64,000 nucleotides of DNA from Gammaproteobacteria bacterium. Lineage in GTDB: Bacteria; Pseudomonadota; Gammaproteobacteria; Steroidobacterales; Rariloculaceae. The notes beneath the pieces are model-generated. The model worked only from the letters and a program-made list of their open reading frames with translations, made no database searches and was not told where the DNA came from. Position numbers and translations under genes: made by a program. Shown piece by piece: positions 17,744 through 26,492 of the stretch. The stretch is taken from contig JAJDWR010000084.1 of NCBI GenBank assembly GCA_022825505.1, forward strand, positions 1-64,000, given 5' to 3'. The first letter of the stretch is position 1, and each line of letters begins with the position of its first letter.

Positions 17744-18600
17744 TCCACGCTCCCCGCCTGCTGCGGAGCCGGCTGACGGCGCTCGCCGCGCTTGCCGTCG
17801 GCAAGTGCCGTCAGTACGCCGCGCAGGATGTTGACCTCGTTTCGGTCCAGGCCGCTGCGTTGGAAGATCCGGCGCAGGCGCAGTCTGAGCTGCCTGGAAT
17901 GATCCGTTTTGATGAATCCCGCAGCGCTCAGGGCCGCTTCCAGATGACGGTAAAAGCCTTCCAGTTCGGCGGCCGTGGCGGGCGGCGAGTCCGGGCCGAT
18001 CGCCTCGGCCGCATCCTGCGGGCTGGTAGCCGGTGCCGCTTCGGGCACGGTCGATGGGGGAGGCGTCTCCGATGCGTGGGCCCCGCGCGCCGCCGGGTCC
18101 GCATCCGCCGGTCGTTCAAGTGCCGCCATGCGCAACTCGTAGCAAAGCACCTGCACGGCCATGGCCACGTTCAGGGAACTGTAGGCGGGGTTGGCGGGGA
18201 TGTGCACCACTTGATTGCAGCGGCCCAGGTCCTCGTTGGTCAGTCCCGAATGTTCGGGTCCGAATACCATGGCGACCTTTGTTTCCCCGGCGTGCCTGAG
18301 CAGCGCCGCAGCACCCGCACGCGGGTCGACCACAGGCCAGGACAGTTTGCGCAGCCGTGCGCTCGCGCCGGCCACGAATCCGCAGTCGGCGATGGCATTG
18401 CTCAGCGAATCCACGACACGGGCGCGAGCCAGCACATCGTCCGCTCCGGACGCTCTCGCAGTGGCGTCGGCGCTGGGAAAGTCCCGCGGCGCAACCAGCA
18501 CCAGTTCATCCAGCCCCATGGTCTTCATCGCACGGGCGGCGGCCCCGATGTTGCCGGGGTGGGATGTCTCGACGAGGACGATGCGCACCGGAATTTGCAT
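17740..18600 (-). CDS. trmJ: tRNA (cytidine/uridine-2'-O-)-methyltransferase TrmJ
   Basis: TrmJ is a SPOUT-class methyltransferase that modifies position 32 of tRNA. The start at 18600 (MQIPVRIVLVETSHPGNIG) gives 286 residues. The knot motifs are NIGAAARAMKTMG, MVFGPEHSGLTNEDL and IPANPAYSSLNVAMAVQ. An Ala/Pro-rich insert (about residues 165-205) separates the catalytic domain from a C-terminal helical extension. It heads the isc group, as in many gammaproteobacteria, and is divergent from suhB with 121 bases between them that must hold both promoters. Confidence 0.94.
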   Translation of the reverse strand: MQIPVRIVLVETSHPGNIGAAARAMKTMGLDELVLVAPRDFPSADATARASGADDVLARARVVDSLSNAIADCGFVAGASARLRKLSWPVVDPRAGAAALLRHAGETKVAMVFGPEHSGLTNEDLGRCNQVVHIPANPAYSSLNVAMAVQVLCYELRMAALERPADADPAARGAHASETPPPSTVPEAAPATSPQDAAEAIGPDSPPATAAELEGFYRHLEAALSAAGFIKTDHSRQLRLRLRRIFQRSGLDRNEVNILRGVLTALADGKRGERRQPAPQQAGSVE

Positions 18601-18721
18601 TGGCGTTGACTGCCCCGGATTTACGCCGGTTCGGATTTGCTGCGGATGAGCAGGTATTCTACTCTTGCGCCGCCGGAGTTCCGCCGTCAATGTTCCATCC
18701 CCGACCGAGCGCCAGATCCCT

Positions 18722-19510
18722 ATGCACGCAATGGTAAACATCGCCGTTCGCGCCGCCCGCGAGGCCGGCGCCATCATGATGCGCCACGTCAATCGGCTCG
18801 AGTCCCTCGAGGTGGTGGACAAGGGGCGCAACCAGTTCGTCAGCGAGGTGGACCGCCTGGCGGAAGAGGCCATCATCAACGTGATCCACGAGTACCATCC
18901 GGAGCATTCGATCCTGGCCGAGGAGAGCGGGGCGCGGGGCGAGCACGAGTACCAGTGGATCATCGATCCGCTGGACGGTACGACCAACTACCTGCATGGT
19001 TTTCCGGTCTTCGCGGTTTCCATCGCGGTGAGCCGGGCGGGGCAACTGGAGCACGGCGTGGTCTACGATCCCCATCGGCAGGAGGTGTTCAGCGCGAGCC
19101 GGGGGCAGGGCGCGCAGTTGGACAACCGCAAGATTCGAGTCAGCAAGCAGGTCCGGCTGCACCAGGCCCTGGTGGCGACCGGCCTTCCGTACCGGGCCAA
19201 CAAGGAGCACCTCGACAATTACGTTGAGATGCTGAAGGCGGTCATCAACAACAATGCGGGCGTGCGCCGCGCCGGCTCAGCGGCGCTGGACCTCTGCTAT
19301 GTCGCCGCGGGGCGTGTAGACGGTTTCTGGGAACTGGGGCTCAAGCCCTGGGACATCGCGGCGGGCGCGCTGATCATCCGCGAGGCCGGCGGACGGATCA
19401 GCGACTACCGCGGCACGGATCGGTTCCTCGAAACCGGCGATGTGGTTGCCGGAACGCCGAAAGTCTACGCTGCGCTGTCGAAGCTGTTCGCTCCATACGC
19501 ACCTGTGTAG
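18722..19510 (+). CDS. suhB: Inositol-1-monophosphatase SuhB
   Basis: SuhB is a magnesium-dependent inositol monophosphatase; in E. coli it also joins rRNA transcription antitermination complexes. Metal-binding motifs are LAEESG, IDPLDGTTNYLHGFP and LKPWDIAAGALIIREAGG. The start at 18722 (MHAMVNIAVRAAREAG) gives 262 residues; the open frame extends 19 codons upstream without support. The last codons (tail APYAPV) are repeated 60 bases downstream. It is divergent from trmJ and converges on secF. Confidence 0.95.
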   Translation: MHAMVNIAVRAAREAGAIMMRHVNRLESLEVVDKGRNQFVSEVDRLAEEAIINVIHEYHPEHSILAEESGARGEHEYQWIIDPLDGTTNYLHGFPVFAVSIAVSRAGQLEHGVVYDPHRQEVFSASRGQGAQLDNRKIRVSKQVRLHQALVATGLPYRANKEHLDNYVEMLKAVINNNAGVRRAGSAALDLCYVAAGRVDGFWELGLKPWDIAAGALIIREAGGRISDYRGTDRFLETGDVVAGTPKVYAALSKLFAPYAPV

Positions 19511-19572
19511 CCTCCACCAGCAATGTGCCACCGTACCCTTTTGCGATGCACTCCATACGCGCCTGTGTAGCC
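19491..19572. repeat. Duplicated suhB 3' end
   Basis: The 22 bases at 19491-19512, which include the suhB stop codon, recur at 19551-19572 with one mismatch, exactly 60 bases downstream. The intervening bases show no further similarity that I can see. Confidence 0.75.
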
Positions 19573-19591
19573 CGCCCACTCGGACGATGGG

Positions 19592-19610
19592 TGTGGCCGA
19601 CGCGGCCACA
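19592..19610. terminator. Hairpin between convergent suhB and secF
   Basis: TGTGGCCG and CGGCCACA form a perfect 8-base stem with a 3-base loop. It lies between two genes that converge. There is no clear U-tract; an A-run follows on the plus strand, which is a U-run on the minus strand only in the wrong order, so efficiency as an intrinsic terminator is uncertain. Confidence 0.5.
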
Positions 19611-19645
19611 GTGGGAAAACGGGTCGCAGCGGTCGCAGCGCGCCC

Positions 19646-20569
19646 TCAGGGCAGCGAATCGATCTCCTCGCGCTTGGGCGGGATCAGGTCGGCGGGCGAG
19701 ACGTTGAGGGCCAGTGCCGAGGCGCTGGCGACGTAGATGGACGAATACGTCCCCACGACGACGCCGACGATGAGCGCCAGCGCGAATCCGGACACGGTCT
19801 CACCGCCCAGCAGGAACAGGCAGATCAACACCAGCAGCGTAGTGAAGCTGGTGATCATGGTGCGTCCCAGCATCTGGTTGATGGAGCGGTTGATCACCTC
19901 CACCGCGCTGCCGCGGCGCATCAGCCGGAAATTCTCGCGGATCCGGTCGAAGACCACGATGGTGTCGTTGAGCGAATAGCCGATGGTGGCGAGTATGGCC
20001 GCGAGAATCGTCAGGTCGAAGCCGAAGCCGAAGATGGAGAAGAAACCCACCACGACGATGACGTCGTGGACCAGGGCCGAGATGGTGCCGGCGGCGAACT
20101 TCCACCGGAACCGCAGCATGACGTAGACGAAGATGAGTACCAGCGCGATCAGCATTGCCAGTCCGCCGCGTTCCGTCAGCTCCTCGCCCACCTGTGGCCC
20201 GACGAAGTCCGCCCGGCGCAGCTCCACGGTCGGGTCCCGCGCCTGCAGCGCTGCAATGACGCGGGCGCGGGTATCGCCTTCTTCCGACTCGGCCTGCAAC
20301 GGCAGGCGCACGAGCACATCGCTGGTGGTGCCGAAGTTTTGCACCAGCGGATTTTCGAAACCTTCCTCGTTCAGCGCCGCGCGAATGTCGGCCAGGTCCG
20401 CCTCGCCTTCGTAGGTGAGTTCCAGCAGATCGCCGCCGGTGAAGTCGAGGCCGAAGTTCAGCCCGCGGGCCACCAGCGACACCAGCGAAGCGGCGATCAC
20501 CACTGCGGAAAACGCCACGGCCACGCGGCGGGCGCCCATGAAGTCGATATTGAACTGCCCGGTGTTCAC
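19646..20569 (-). CDS. secF: Protein translocase subunit SecF
   Basis: SecF with SecD uses the proton gradient to help pull preproteins through SecYEG. The 307 residues begin at a GTG (20569), two bases after secD, and show a first membrane segment (VAVAFSAVVIAASLVSLVARG), the periplasmic P1 domain (GLDFTGGDLLELTY) and five C-terminal membrane segments with ILATIGYSLNDTIVVFDRIREN and GRTMITSFTTLLVLICLFLLGG. Third gene after yajC and secD. Confidence 0.95.
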   Translation of the reverse strand: MNTGQFNIDFMGARRVAVAFSAVVIAASLVSLVARGLNFGLDFTGGDLLELTYEGEADLADIRAALNEEGFENPLVQNFGTTSDVLVRLPLQAESEEGDTRARVIAALQARDPTVELRRADFVGPQVGEELTERGGLAMLIALVLIFVYVMLRFRWKFAAGTISALVHDVIVVVGFFSIFGFGFDLTILAAILATIGYSLNDTIVVFDRIRENFRLMRRGSAVEVINRSINQMLGRTMITSFTTLLVLICLFLLGGETVSGFALALIVGVVVGTYSSIYVASASALALNVSPADLIPPKREEIDSLP

Positions 20570-20571
20570 GG

Positions 20572-22467
20572 TCAGGCCCTGACGGTGCCGATGGCGAGTT
20601 TGTCCACACGCCGGTACCCGTAGATGAGGTTGACCACCACGCGGGTGCCGATGATCGCAGTGAACATCGACGTCACGATTCCGAGGCCCAGCGTGGTGGC
20701 GAAGCCGCGGATCGGGCCGGTGCCGAAGACCCACAGTACGCTGGCGGCGATCAGCGTGGTGATATTGGCGTCTGCAATGGTCGAAAACGCCTTCTCGTAA
20801 CCGGCGCGGATAGCGGCCTGGGGCGAATTGCCGTTACGCAATTCCTCGCGTATGCGCTCGAATATCAGCACGTTGGCATCCACCGCCATGCCCACGGTGA
20901 GCACGATGCCGGCGATGCCAGGCAGCGTCAGCGAGGCCTGGAGCATGGACAGGAGCGCGACGATGAGAACCAGGTTGGCGAACAGCGCCAGGTCCGCCGT
21001 CAGCCCGAAAATCCGGTAGTACGCGGCCATGAACAGCACCACCAGCAGGAAGCCGGTGAGCACCGCAGCGCGTCCCCTGTCGATATTGTCCTGCCCCAGG
21101 CTCGGACCGATGGTGCGTTCCTCCACCTTGAAGATGGGCGTGGCCAATGCGCCGGCCCGCAACAGCAGCGCCAGGTCCTGCCCCTCGAACGGCGTAACGC
21201 CGGTGATCTGGAAGTTGGTGGAGAAGATGCCGCGAATGGTCGCCACGTTGATGACGGTTTCGTCGCGGGTGTTGCGAATGATCTGCGTGCCGTCGTCGCG
21301 CTCGATCAGTTCCGGCTTCTCCTCAACGTACAGCACCGCCATGGGCCGGTTGAGGTTGGCCTGGGTGGTTTCGAGCATCCGATTGCCGCCCTGGCTGTTG
21401 AGCCGCACGTTGACCGCGGGCTGGCCCTGGGAATAGATGAAGGTAGCGTCGGTGAGCTGATCCCCGGAGACGATCAAATCCCGGCGCAGGAGCGTCGGCG
21501 TTCCGTCGCGCTGGTAGCGGAGGAGCGACCCCAGCGGCGGCCGCCCGGTCCGGTCCGCGCCGAAGGCGTCGTTCTCCCAGTCCACCAGGCGAAACTCCAC
21601 CGTGGCGGTGGCGCCCAGGATGCGCTCGGCCTGCGCCGGGTCCTGCACGCCGGGAAGCTGTACGACGATGCGATTCAGGCCCTGGCGCTGCACCACCGGC
21701 TCGGCCACGCCCAGTTCGTTGACGCGGTTCCTCAGCGTGATGGTGTTCTGCTGGATGGCAAAGGTCTGCCGCTGGTTGATCAGGGTGGGCGTGGGCTGAA
21801 CGCGGAATCCCGGCAGCCCGTCAACCGTTGTGCGGTTGACGTTCATACCCGGCTGGGCGCCGAGAAGCGTCTGGCTCGCCATCGGGTCCAGCACGCGAAT
21901 GATTTCCTCGGCGTCGTCCATCCTGTCCGAGTCCTGGATTCCGACGCTGATGACATCGCCGTCCAGGTTGATGCCGCTGTTGCGGATGCTTTCTTCCCGC
22001 AGGCGCGTGCGCAGATCGGCCTGGTAGGACTGCAGAAACTGATTGATCGCGGTGTCCAGATCCACCTGGTACAGGAAGTGGACGCCGCCGCGCAGGTCGA
22101 GTCCCAGGCTCATGGGCTCGAGCCCGAGGAAACTCAGCCAGCCGGGCGTGCGGGGCGCAAGCGCCAGGGCAACGATATGAAACGGCATGGCTTCGCCGAG
22201 CGCTGCGCTGCCGCTCAACTGGGAGGCGACATCGGGAAACCGCACGACCACGGCTTCTTCTTCCAGGAGCACGGACAAGAAGTCGATTTCCTGCTCGTCC
22301 AGGGCAACGGCGACCTGCCCACGGACGATGTCCGTCATGGGGATGCCGTCTTCGCGGGTGATCTGCACCGCCGGGTCGTCGCCGTACATGTTCGGCAGGG
22401 CGAACAGGGCGCCGCCCACGATTACCGCGAGTACCAGGAAATTGACCCAGAGTGGATATCGGTTCAT
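20572..22467 (-). CDS. secD: Protein translocase subunit SecD
   Basis: SecD is the larger partner of SecF in the inner-membrane export complex. In 631 residues it has an N-terminal membrane segment (VNFLVLAVIVGGALFALP), the large periplasmic P1 region with the GLDLRGGVHFLYQVD motif, and five membrane segments containing LTGFLLVVLFMAAYYRIFG, GIVLTVGMAVDANVLIFERIREE and IADANITTLIAASVLWVFG. It starts 11 bases after yajC, in the usual order. Confidence 0.97.
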   Translation of the reverse strand: MNRYPLWVNFLVLAVIVGGALFALPNMYGDDPAVQITREDGIPMTDIVRGQVAVALDEQEIDFLSVLLEEEAVVVRFPDVASQLSGSAALGEAMPFHIVALALAPRTPGWLSFLGLEPMSLGLDLRGGVHFLYQVDLDTAINQFLQSYQADLRTRLREESIRNSGINLDGDVISVGIQDSDRMDDAEEIIRVLDPMASQTLLGAQPGMNVNRTTVDGLPGFRVQPTPTLINQRQTFAIQQNTITLRNRVNELGVAEPVVQRQGLNRIVVQLPGVQDPAQAERILGATATVEFRLVDWENDAFGADRTGRPPLGSLLRYQRDGTPTLLRRDLIVSGDQLTDATFIYSQGQPAVNVRLNSQGGNRMLETTQANLNRPMAVLYVEEKPELIERDDGTQIIRNTRDETVINVATIRGIFSTNFQITGVTPFEGQDLALLLRAGALATPIFKVEERTIGPSLGQDNIDRGRAAVLTGFLLVVLFMAAYYRIFGLTADLALFANLVLIVALLSMLQASLTLPGIAGIVLTVGMAVDANVLIFERIREELRNGNSPQAAIRAGYEKAFSTIADANITTLIAASVLWVFGTGPIRGFATTLGLGIVTSMFTAIIGTRVVVNLIYGYRRVDKLAIGTVRA

Positions 22468-22478
22468 GAGGCTTTCGA

Positions 22479-22802
22479 TCAGGCGTTCTTGACGGTGCCA
22501 GGAGGCATGACACCGGAGATGGTATTGCGCTGCACTTTCAGGGAAACGCCGTCGGCAACCTCAACCGTCACCCAGGTATCGCCCACCTTGGTGACCTTGC
22601 CCAGCAGGCCGCCGCCGGTCACCACTTCCTGGCCGCTGGCCAGTTCCGACACCATCTGCCTGTGCTCCTTGGCGCGCTTGCTCTGGGGGCGGATCAGCAG
22701 GAAATAGAACAGCACGAAAATGACGATCAGCGGCAGGAACTGAATGAAGGCATTGCCGGTCCCGCCCGTCTGGGCCCACGCTGTACTGATGAAGAAATCC
22801 AT
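22479..22802 (-). CDS. yajC: Sec translocon accessory protein YajC
   Basis: A 107-residue single-span membrane protein that accompanies SecDF. It shows the membrane segment LPLIVIFVLFYFLLIRPQSKRAKEH (only the first half is hydrophobic) followed by the family motif ELASGQEVVTGGGLLGKVTKV. The gene sits between tgt and secD, its standard place. Confidence 0.95.
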   Translation of the reverse strand: MDFFISTAWAQTGGTGNAFIQFLPLIVIFVLFYFLLIRPQSKRAKEHRQMVSELASGQEVVTGGGLLGKVTKVGDTWVTVEVADGVSLKVQRNTISGVMPPGTVKNA

Positions 22803-22874
22803 GGTCTGTTGGCTGCGGCTGGTCCGAAGAGCGCGGTATTATGACATAGGTATTCGGCTCACCGCGCGCTGTGC

Positions 22875-23990
22875 TCAGGGTACTGACGCGGTCCCGGTTC
22901 GGGATCGCGCCCATTCCGCGAACCGTCCCCCCCCGATGGCCCGGCGCATCCCGGCCATCAGGTCATGATAGAAGTGTAGGTTGTGCACGGTGGCCAGGGT
23001 TGATCCGAGGATTTCGTTGCACTTCTGGAGGTGTCGAATATAGGCGCGGCTGTAGTTGCGGCAGGTGGGACAGGAGCAGGCAGGATCCACCGGCCGCGTA
23101 TCGTTGCGGAAGCGGCCATTGCGAATGTTGATCGTGCCGTTGCGGGTGAAGAGTTGCCCGTTGCGGGCATGGCGGGTGGGAATGACGCAGTCGAAGATGT
23201 CCATGCCGCGGGCGACGGCGCGGATCAGGTCCTGCGGCGTGCCTACGCCCATGAGGTAGCGCGGCCGCTCCCGGGGCATCGCGGGCTCCAGCGCTTCGAG
23301 TACGGCGAGGCGTTCGCTTTCCGGCTCGCCGACGGCCAGTCCTCCCACCGCGTACCCGTCGAAGCCGATCTCCGCGAGCCCGGCCATGGAAGCCTGCCGC
23401 AACGAGGGGTAGATGCCGCCCTGGACGATACCGAAGAGCGCTGCCGGCGTGTCCGCCGGTTTGAGGGCGTCGAACCGTGTGCGGCTGCGCGCGGCCCAGC
23501 GCAGGGACAACTCCATGGAAGCCCGCGCGTCGGACTCGCCGACGGGATAGGAGGTGCACTCGTCCAGCACCATGACCACGTCGGCATCGAGATGGTGCTG
23601 GATGGCGATGGAACTCTCGGGAGTCAGCTTCACCAGGTCCCCGTCGACGGGTGAGCGGAATTCCACGCCCTCCTCGTCGAGTCGGCGCAGGGTCTTGAGG
23701 CTCCACACCTGAAAGCCGCCCGAGTCCGTCAGCAGGGGGCCATGCCAACCCATGAACTCGTGCAGTCCGCCGTGGGCGCGGATGACCTCCACGCCGGGCC
23801 TCAGCATTAGGTGAAAGGTGTTGCCGAGAATGATGCGGCTGCCCGCCGCACGGAGTTGTTCGGGGTCGACCGCCTTCACGGTGCCGTAGGTGCCCACGGG
23901 CATGAACGCGGGCGTTTCCACCACGCCGCGGGGAAAGGTCATTCGCCCGCGGCGGGCCGCGCCGTCGGTACTCAGCAGTTCGAACTTCAT
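22875..23990 (-). CDS. tgt: Queuine tRNA-ribosyltransferase
   Basis: Tgt exchanges guanine 34 of certain tRNAs for the queuosine precursor preQ1. The start at 23990 (MKFELLSTDGAARRGR) overlaps the queA stop and gives 371 residues. Catalytic aspartates lie in LTDSGGFQVWSL and DIFDCVIPTRHARNG; the zinc ligands are the cysteines of CSCPTCRNYSRAYIRHL plus the following histidine. Upstream in-frame sequence belongs to the queA region read in another frame and is not used. Confidence 0.96.
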   Translation of the reverse strand: MKFELLSTDGAARRGRMTFPRGVVETPAFMPVGTYGTVKAVDPEQLRAAGSRIILGNTFHLMLRPGVEVIRAHGGLHEFMGWHGPLLTDSGGFQVWSLKTLRRLDEEGVEFRSPVDGDLVKLTPESSIAIQHHLDADVVMVLDECTSYPVGESDARASMELSLRWAARSRTRFDALKPADTPAALFGIVQGGIYPSLRQASMAGLAEIGFDGYAVGGLAVGEPESERLAVLEALEPAMPRERPRYLMGVGTPQDLIRAVARGMDIFDCVIPTRHARNGQLFTRNGTINIRNGRFRNDTRPVDPACSCPTCRNYSRAYIRHLQKCNEILGSTLATVHNLHFYHDLMAGMRRAIGGGRFAEWARSRTGTASVP

Positions 23991-24997
23991 GGCTGGATCA
24001 GCATGGCGTCGCCGTAGCTGAAGAAGCGGTAGCGTTGAGCCACGGCGTGGCCGTACGCTGCCAGCATCCGGTCGCGGCACGCGAAGGCGCAGACCAGCAT
24101 CAGCAGGGACGATTCCGGCAGGTGGAAGTTGGTGATGAGCGCATCCACTACGCGAAACCGGAATCCGGGCCGGATGAATAGCGAAGATTCACCTTCGAAC
24201 GGCTCAAGTTCGCCATCCCGGGCCGCGCTCTCCAGCGCGCGGACGGTGGTCGTGCCCACCGCAACAACACGACCGCCCTGCTGCCGCGCTCGCCGAATCT
24301 GCGCGCACAATTCAGGCGTCACCCGGCACCACTCGGAGTGAAGCCGATGATCTTCGATGCGCTGCGTTCGTACCGGGGCAAAGGTGCCGATTCCCACGTG
24401 CAGGGTCAGATACACGGTCTCGACGCCGCGCTCACGGAGCGCCTGAAGCAACTCCGAATCGAAATGCAGACCGGCTGTCGGGGCTGCCACGGAACCGTCG
24501 TCACGGGCGTAGACGGTCTGGTATCGGTCTTGGTCCTCGGGCGCCGCGCGGCGGCGGATGTACGGCGGCAGCGGCACTTCGCCGTGCGCTTCGAGCAGGG
24601 GTTCGATGTCGGCGTTGAACTCCAGCAGAAACAGCCGTCCGTGCCGGCCCACCACTCGGGCGCTGGAGCCATTGGCGAGGATCAGCTCCGCTCCATCGTT
24701 GGGACTGCGGCTGGCCCTGATCTGTGCCGTCGCCGTTCGCGTGCCGGTAACGCGCTCCAGCAGCATCTCCACCTGACCACCCGTCGGCTTGCGGCCGCGA
24801 AGGCGGGCGCGGATGACACGGGTGTCGTTCAGGACCAGCAGGTCACCGGCCCTCAGCAGGCCGGGCAAGTCCGAGAAACGCCGATCCTCCATTGAATCGC
24901 CGTCCATCACCAGCAGGCGGCTCGCCGCGCGCTCGGGCAACGGCTGTTGCGCGATGAGTTCCGCCGGCAAGTCGTAGTGAAACTCGGTACGGTCCAT
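23987..24997 (-). CDS. queA: S-adenosylmethionine:tRNA ribosyltransferase-isomerase
   Basis: QueA adds the epoxycyclopentane ring to preQ1 at tRNA position 34, the step after Tgt. The 336 residues start FHYDLPAELIAQQPLPERAASRLLV and show VLNDTRVIRARLRG, PTAGLHFDSELLQAL, YLTLHVGIGTFAPV and NFHLPESSLLMLVCAF, all family signatures. It is the first gene of queA-tgt-yajC-secDF and overlaps tgt by 4 bases. Confidence 0.96.
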   Translation of the reverse strand: MDRTEFHYDLPAELIAQQPLPERAASRLLVMDGDSMEDRRFSDLPGLLRAGDLLVLNDTRVIRARLRGRKPTGGQVEMLLERVTGTRTATAQIRASRSPNDGAELILANGSSARVVGRHGRLFLLEFNADIEPLLEAHGEVPLPPYIRRRAAPEDQDRYQTVYARDDGSVAAPTAGLHFDSELLQALRERGVETVYLTLHVGIGTFAPVRTQRIEDHRLHSEWCRVTPELCAQIRRARQQGGRVVAVGTTTVRALESAARDGELEPFEGESSLFIRPGFRFRVVDALITNFHLPESSLLMLVCAFACRDRMLAAYGHAVAQRYRFFSYGDAMLIQP

Positions 24998-25088
24998 GGC
25001 GCCGCGATTCTAACCCGGCAGGCCGTTGCGGAATTTGCGTGCAGGGCGTAACTTGCGGATTCCGCGCGTTTGCACAGCGAGCCTCATC

Positions 25089-26291
25089 ATGACTGTCATC
25101 GCCCAACGCCTCTCACGCATCAAGCCTTCGCCTACCAACGCGCTCACCGGGCTGGTGGCTGAACTGAAGGCCGCCGGCCGCGACATCATCGGGCTCGGTG
25201 CGGGGGAGCCGGACTTTGATACGCCTTCCAACATCGGCACGGCGGGGAAGCAGGCTATCGATGCGGGCCAGACCCGGTATACGCCGGTGCCGGGGACGAT
25301 GGCACTGCGGCAGGCCATCTGCGGCAAGTTCGCGCGCGAAAATGGCCTCGACTACGAACCCAACCAGATAATCGTCAGTTGCGGCGGCAAGCAGGTGCTC
25401 TACAACGCGCTCATGGCGACGCTGGATCCGGGGGACGAGGTCATCATCCCGGCGCCGTACTGGGTGTCTTATCCGGACATGGTCCTGCTTGCCGAAGGAA
25501 CGCCGGTGATTGTGGAAGGCCGGGAGGCGCACGGATTCAAGCTGAAGGCCGGGGACCTGGAAGCGGCGATCACCCCGCGGACGAAGTGGGTGATGCTCAA
25601 CTCGCCCAGCAATCCTACGGGCGCCGCCTATACCCGCGACGAACTCAAGGCGCTGACCGAGGTCATTCTGCGGCACGATCATGTCTGGGTCATGACCGAT
25701 GACATCTACGAGCACATCGTCTATGACGGGTTCGAGTTCACTACCGTGGCTCAGGTCGAGCCGGGGCTCATGGATCGCACGCTGACCATCAACGGTGTCT
25801 CCAAGGCGTATGCGATGACCGGCTGGCGGCTGGGCTACGGCGCCGGCCCGGTGGAACTGATTCGTGCGATGTCGGTGATACAGTCGCAATCCTCGACGCA
25901 TACGTCGTCCGTCAGCCAGGCGGCGGCCGTGGAGGCGCTGAACGGCCGGCAGGATTTTCTTGAACCGCGCAACCAGGCGTTCAGGGAGCGAAGGGACCTC
26001 GTGGTTTCCCGGCTCAACGAAATGGAGGGCGTTTCCTGCCGCACGCCGGAGGGCGCGTTCTACGTCTATCCGTCCTGCTCGGCGCTGATCGGCCGGAAAA
26101 CGCCAGCGGGCACCGCAATTGGGGATGACTCTGCGTTCTGCACCTGGCTGCTGGAGAGCGAGGGTGTCGCGGTGGTGCCGGGTGCGGCGTTCGGGATGTC
26201 GCCCTATTTCAGGATTTCCTACGCCGCCTCGACCGAGGCGCTGACCGAAGCGTGCATTCGGGTCCGGCGGGCCTGTGCGGCGCTCGGTTGA
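25089..26291 (+). CDS. Class I aminotransferase (aspartate aminotransferase type)
   Basis: A PLP-dependent aminotransferase of 400 residues from the I-gamma aspartate aminotransferase group. Motifs include IIGLGAGEPDFDTP, CGGKQVLYNAL, the PLP-contacting tyrosine in YWVSYPDMV, NSPSNPTGAAY, DDIYEHIVYDG, the Schiff-base lysine in NGVSKAYAMTGWRLGYGAG and the substrate arginine in FRISYAAS. The start at 25089 (MTVIAQRLSRIKPS) matches the family; an open frame 21 codons longer exists. It is divergent from queA, only 91 bases away, and is followed by a tandem repeat. Substrate could also include prephenate. Confidence 0.92.
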   Translation: MTVIAQRLSRIKPSPTNALTGLVAELKAAGRDIIGLGAGEPDFDTPSNIGTAGKQAIDAGQTRYTPVPGTMALRQAICGKFARENGLDYEPNQIIVSCGGKQVLYNALMATLDPGDEVIIPAPYWVSYPDMVLLAEGTPVIVEGREAHGFKLKAGDLEAAITPRTKWVMLNSPSNPTGAAYTRDELKALTEVILRHDHVWVMTDDIYEHIVYDGFEFTTVAQVEPGLMDRTLTINGVSKAYAMTGWRLGYGAGPVELIRAMSVIQSQSSTHTSSVSQAAAVEALNGRQDFLEPRNQAFRERRDLVVSRLNEMEGVSCRTPEGAFYVYPSCSALIGRKTPAGTAIGDDSAFCTWLLESEGVAVVPGAAFGMSPYFRISYAASTEALTEACIRVRRACAALG

Positions 26292-26300
26292 CCCGCGATT

Positions 26301-26395
26301 GACCTGCGGATGTTCGCACGACCTGCGGTTGTTCGTGCGATCCGCGGGAGTCCGTGCGATCCGCGGGTGTCCGTGTGATCCGCGACGGTCGGCCA
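26301..26395. repeat. Five tandem 19-bp units after the aminotransferase
   Basis: Units begin at 26301, 26320, 26339, 26358 and 26377, each built on GA(C/T)C(T/C)GCG followed by a TTCG- or TCCG-containing half. A partial unit overlaps the stop codon region at 26290-26300. The central units are the most alike; the outer ones are decayed. The array fills most of the space before the next gene. Confidence 0.75.
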
Positions 26396-26492
26396 CGCGA
26401 AATGATGGACCTGGCAGCATGGCGTCCGGTAGCGTAAGGGGACCCAAGAATCCAACCTGCCAGCAGATGCCGCCAGATCAGAGGGAAAGCCG

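Noticed and set aside
26290..26400. Repeat array considered as CRISPR
   Set aside because: Units are directly adjacent without spacers, only 19 bases, not palindromic, and no cas genes are present.
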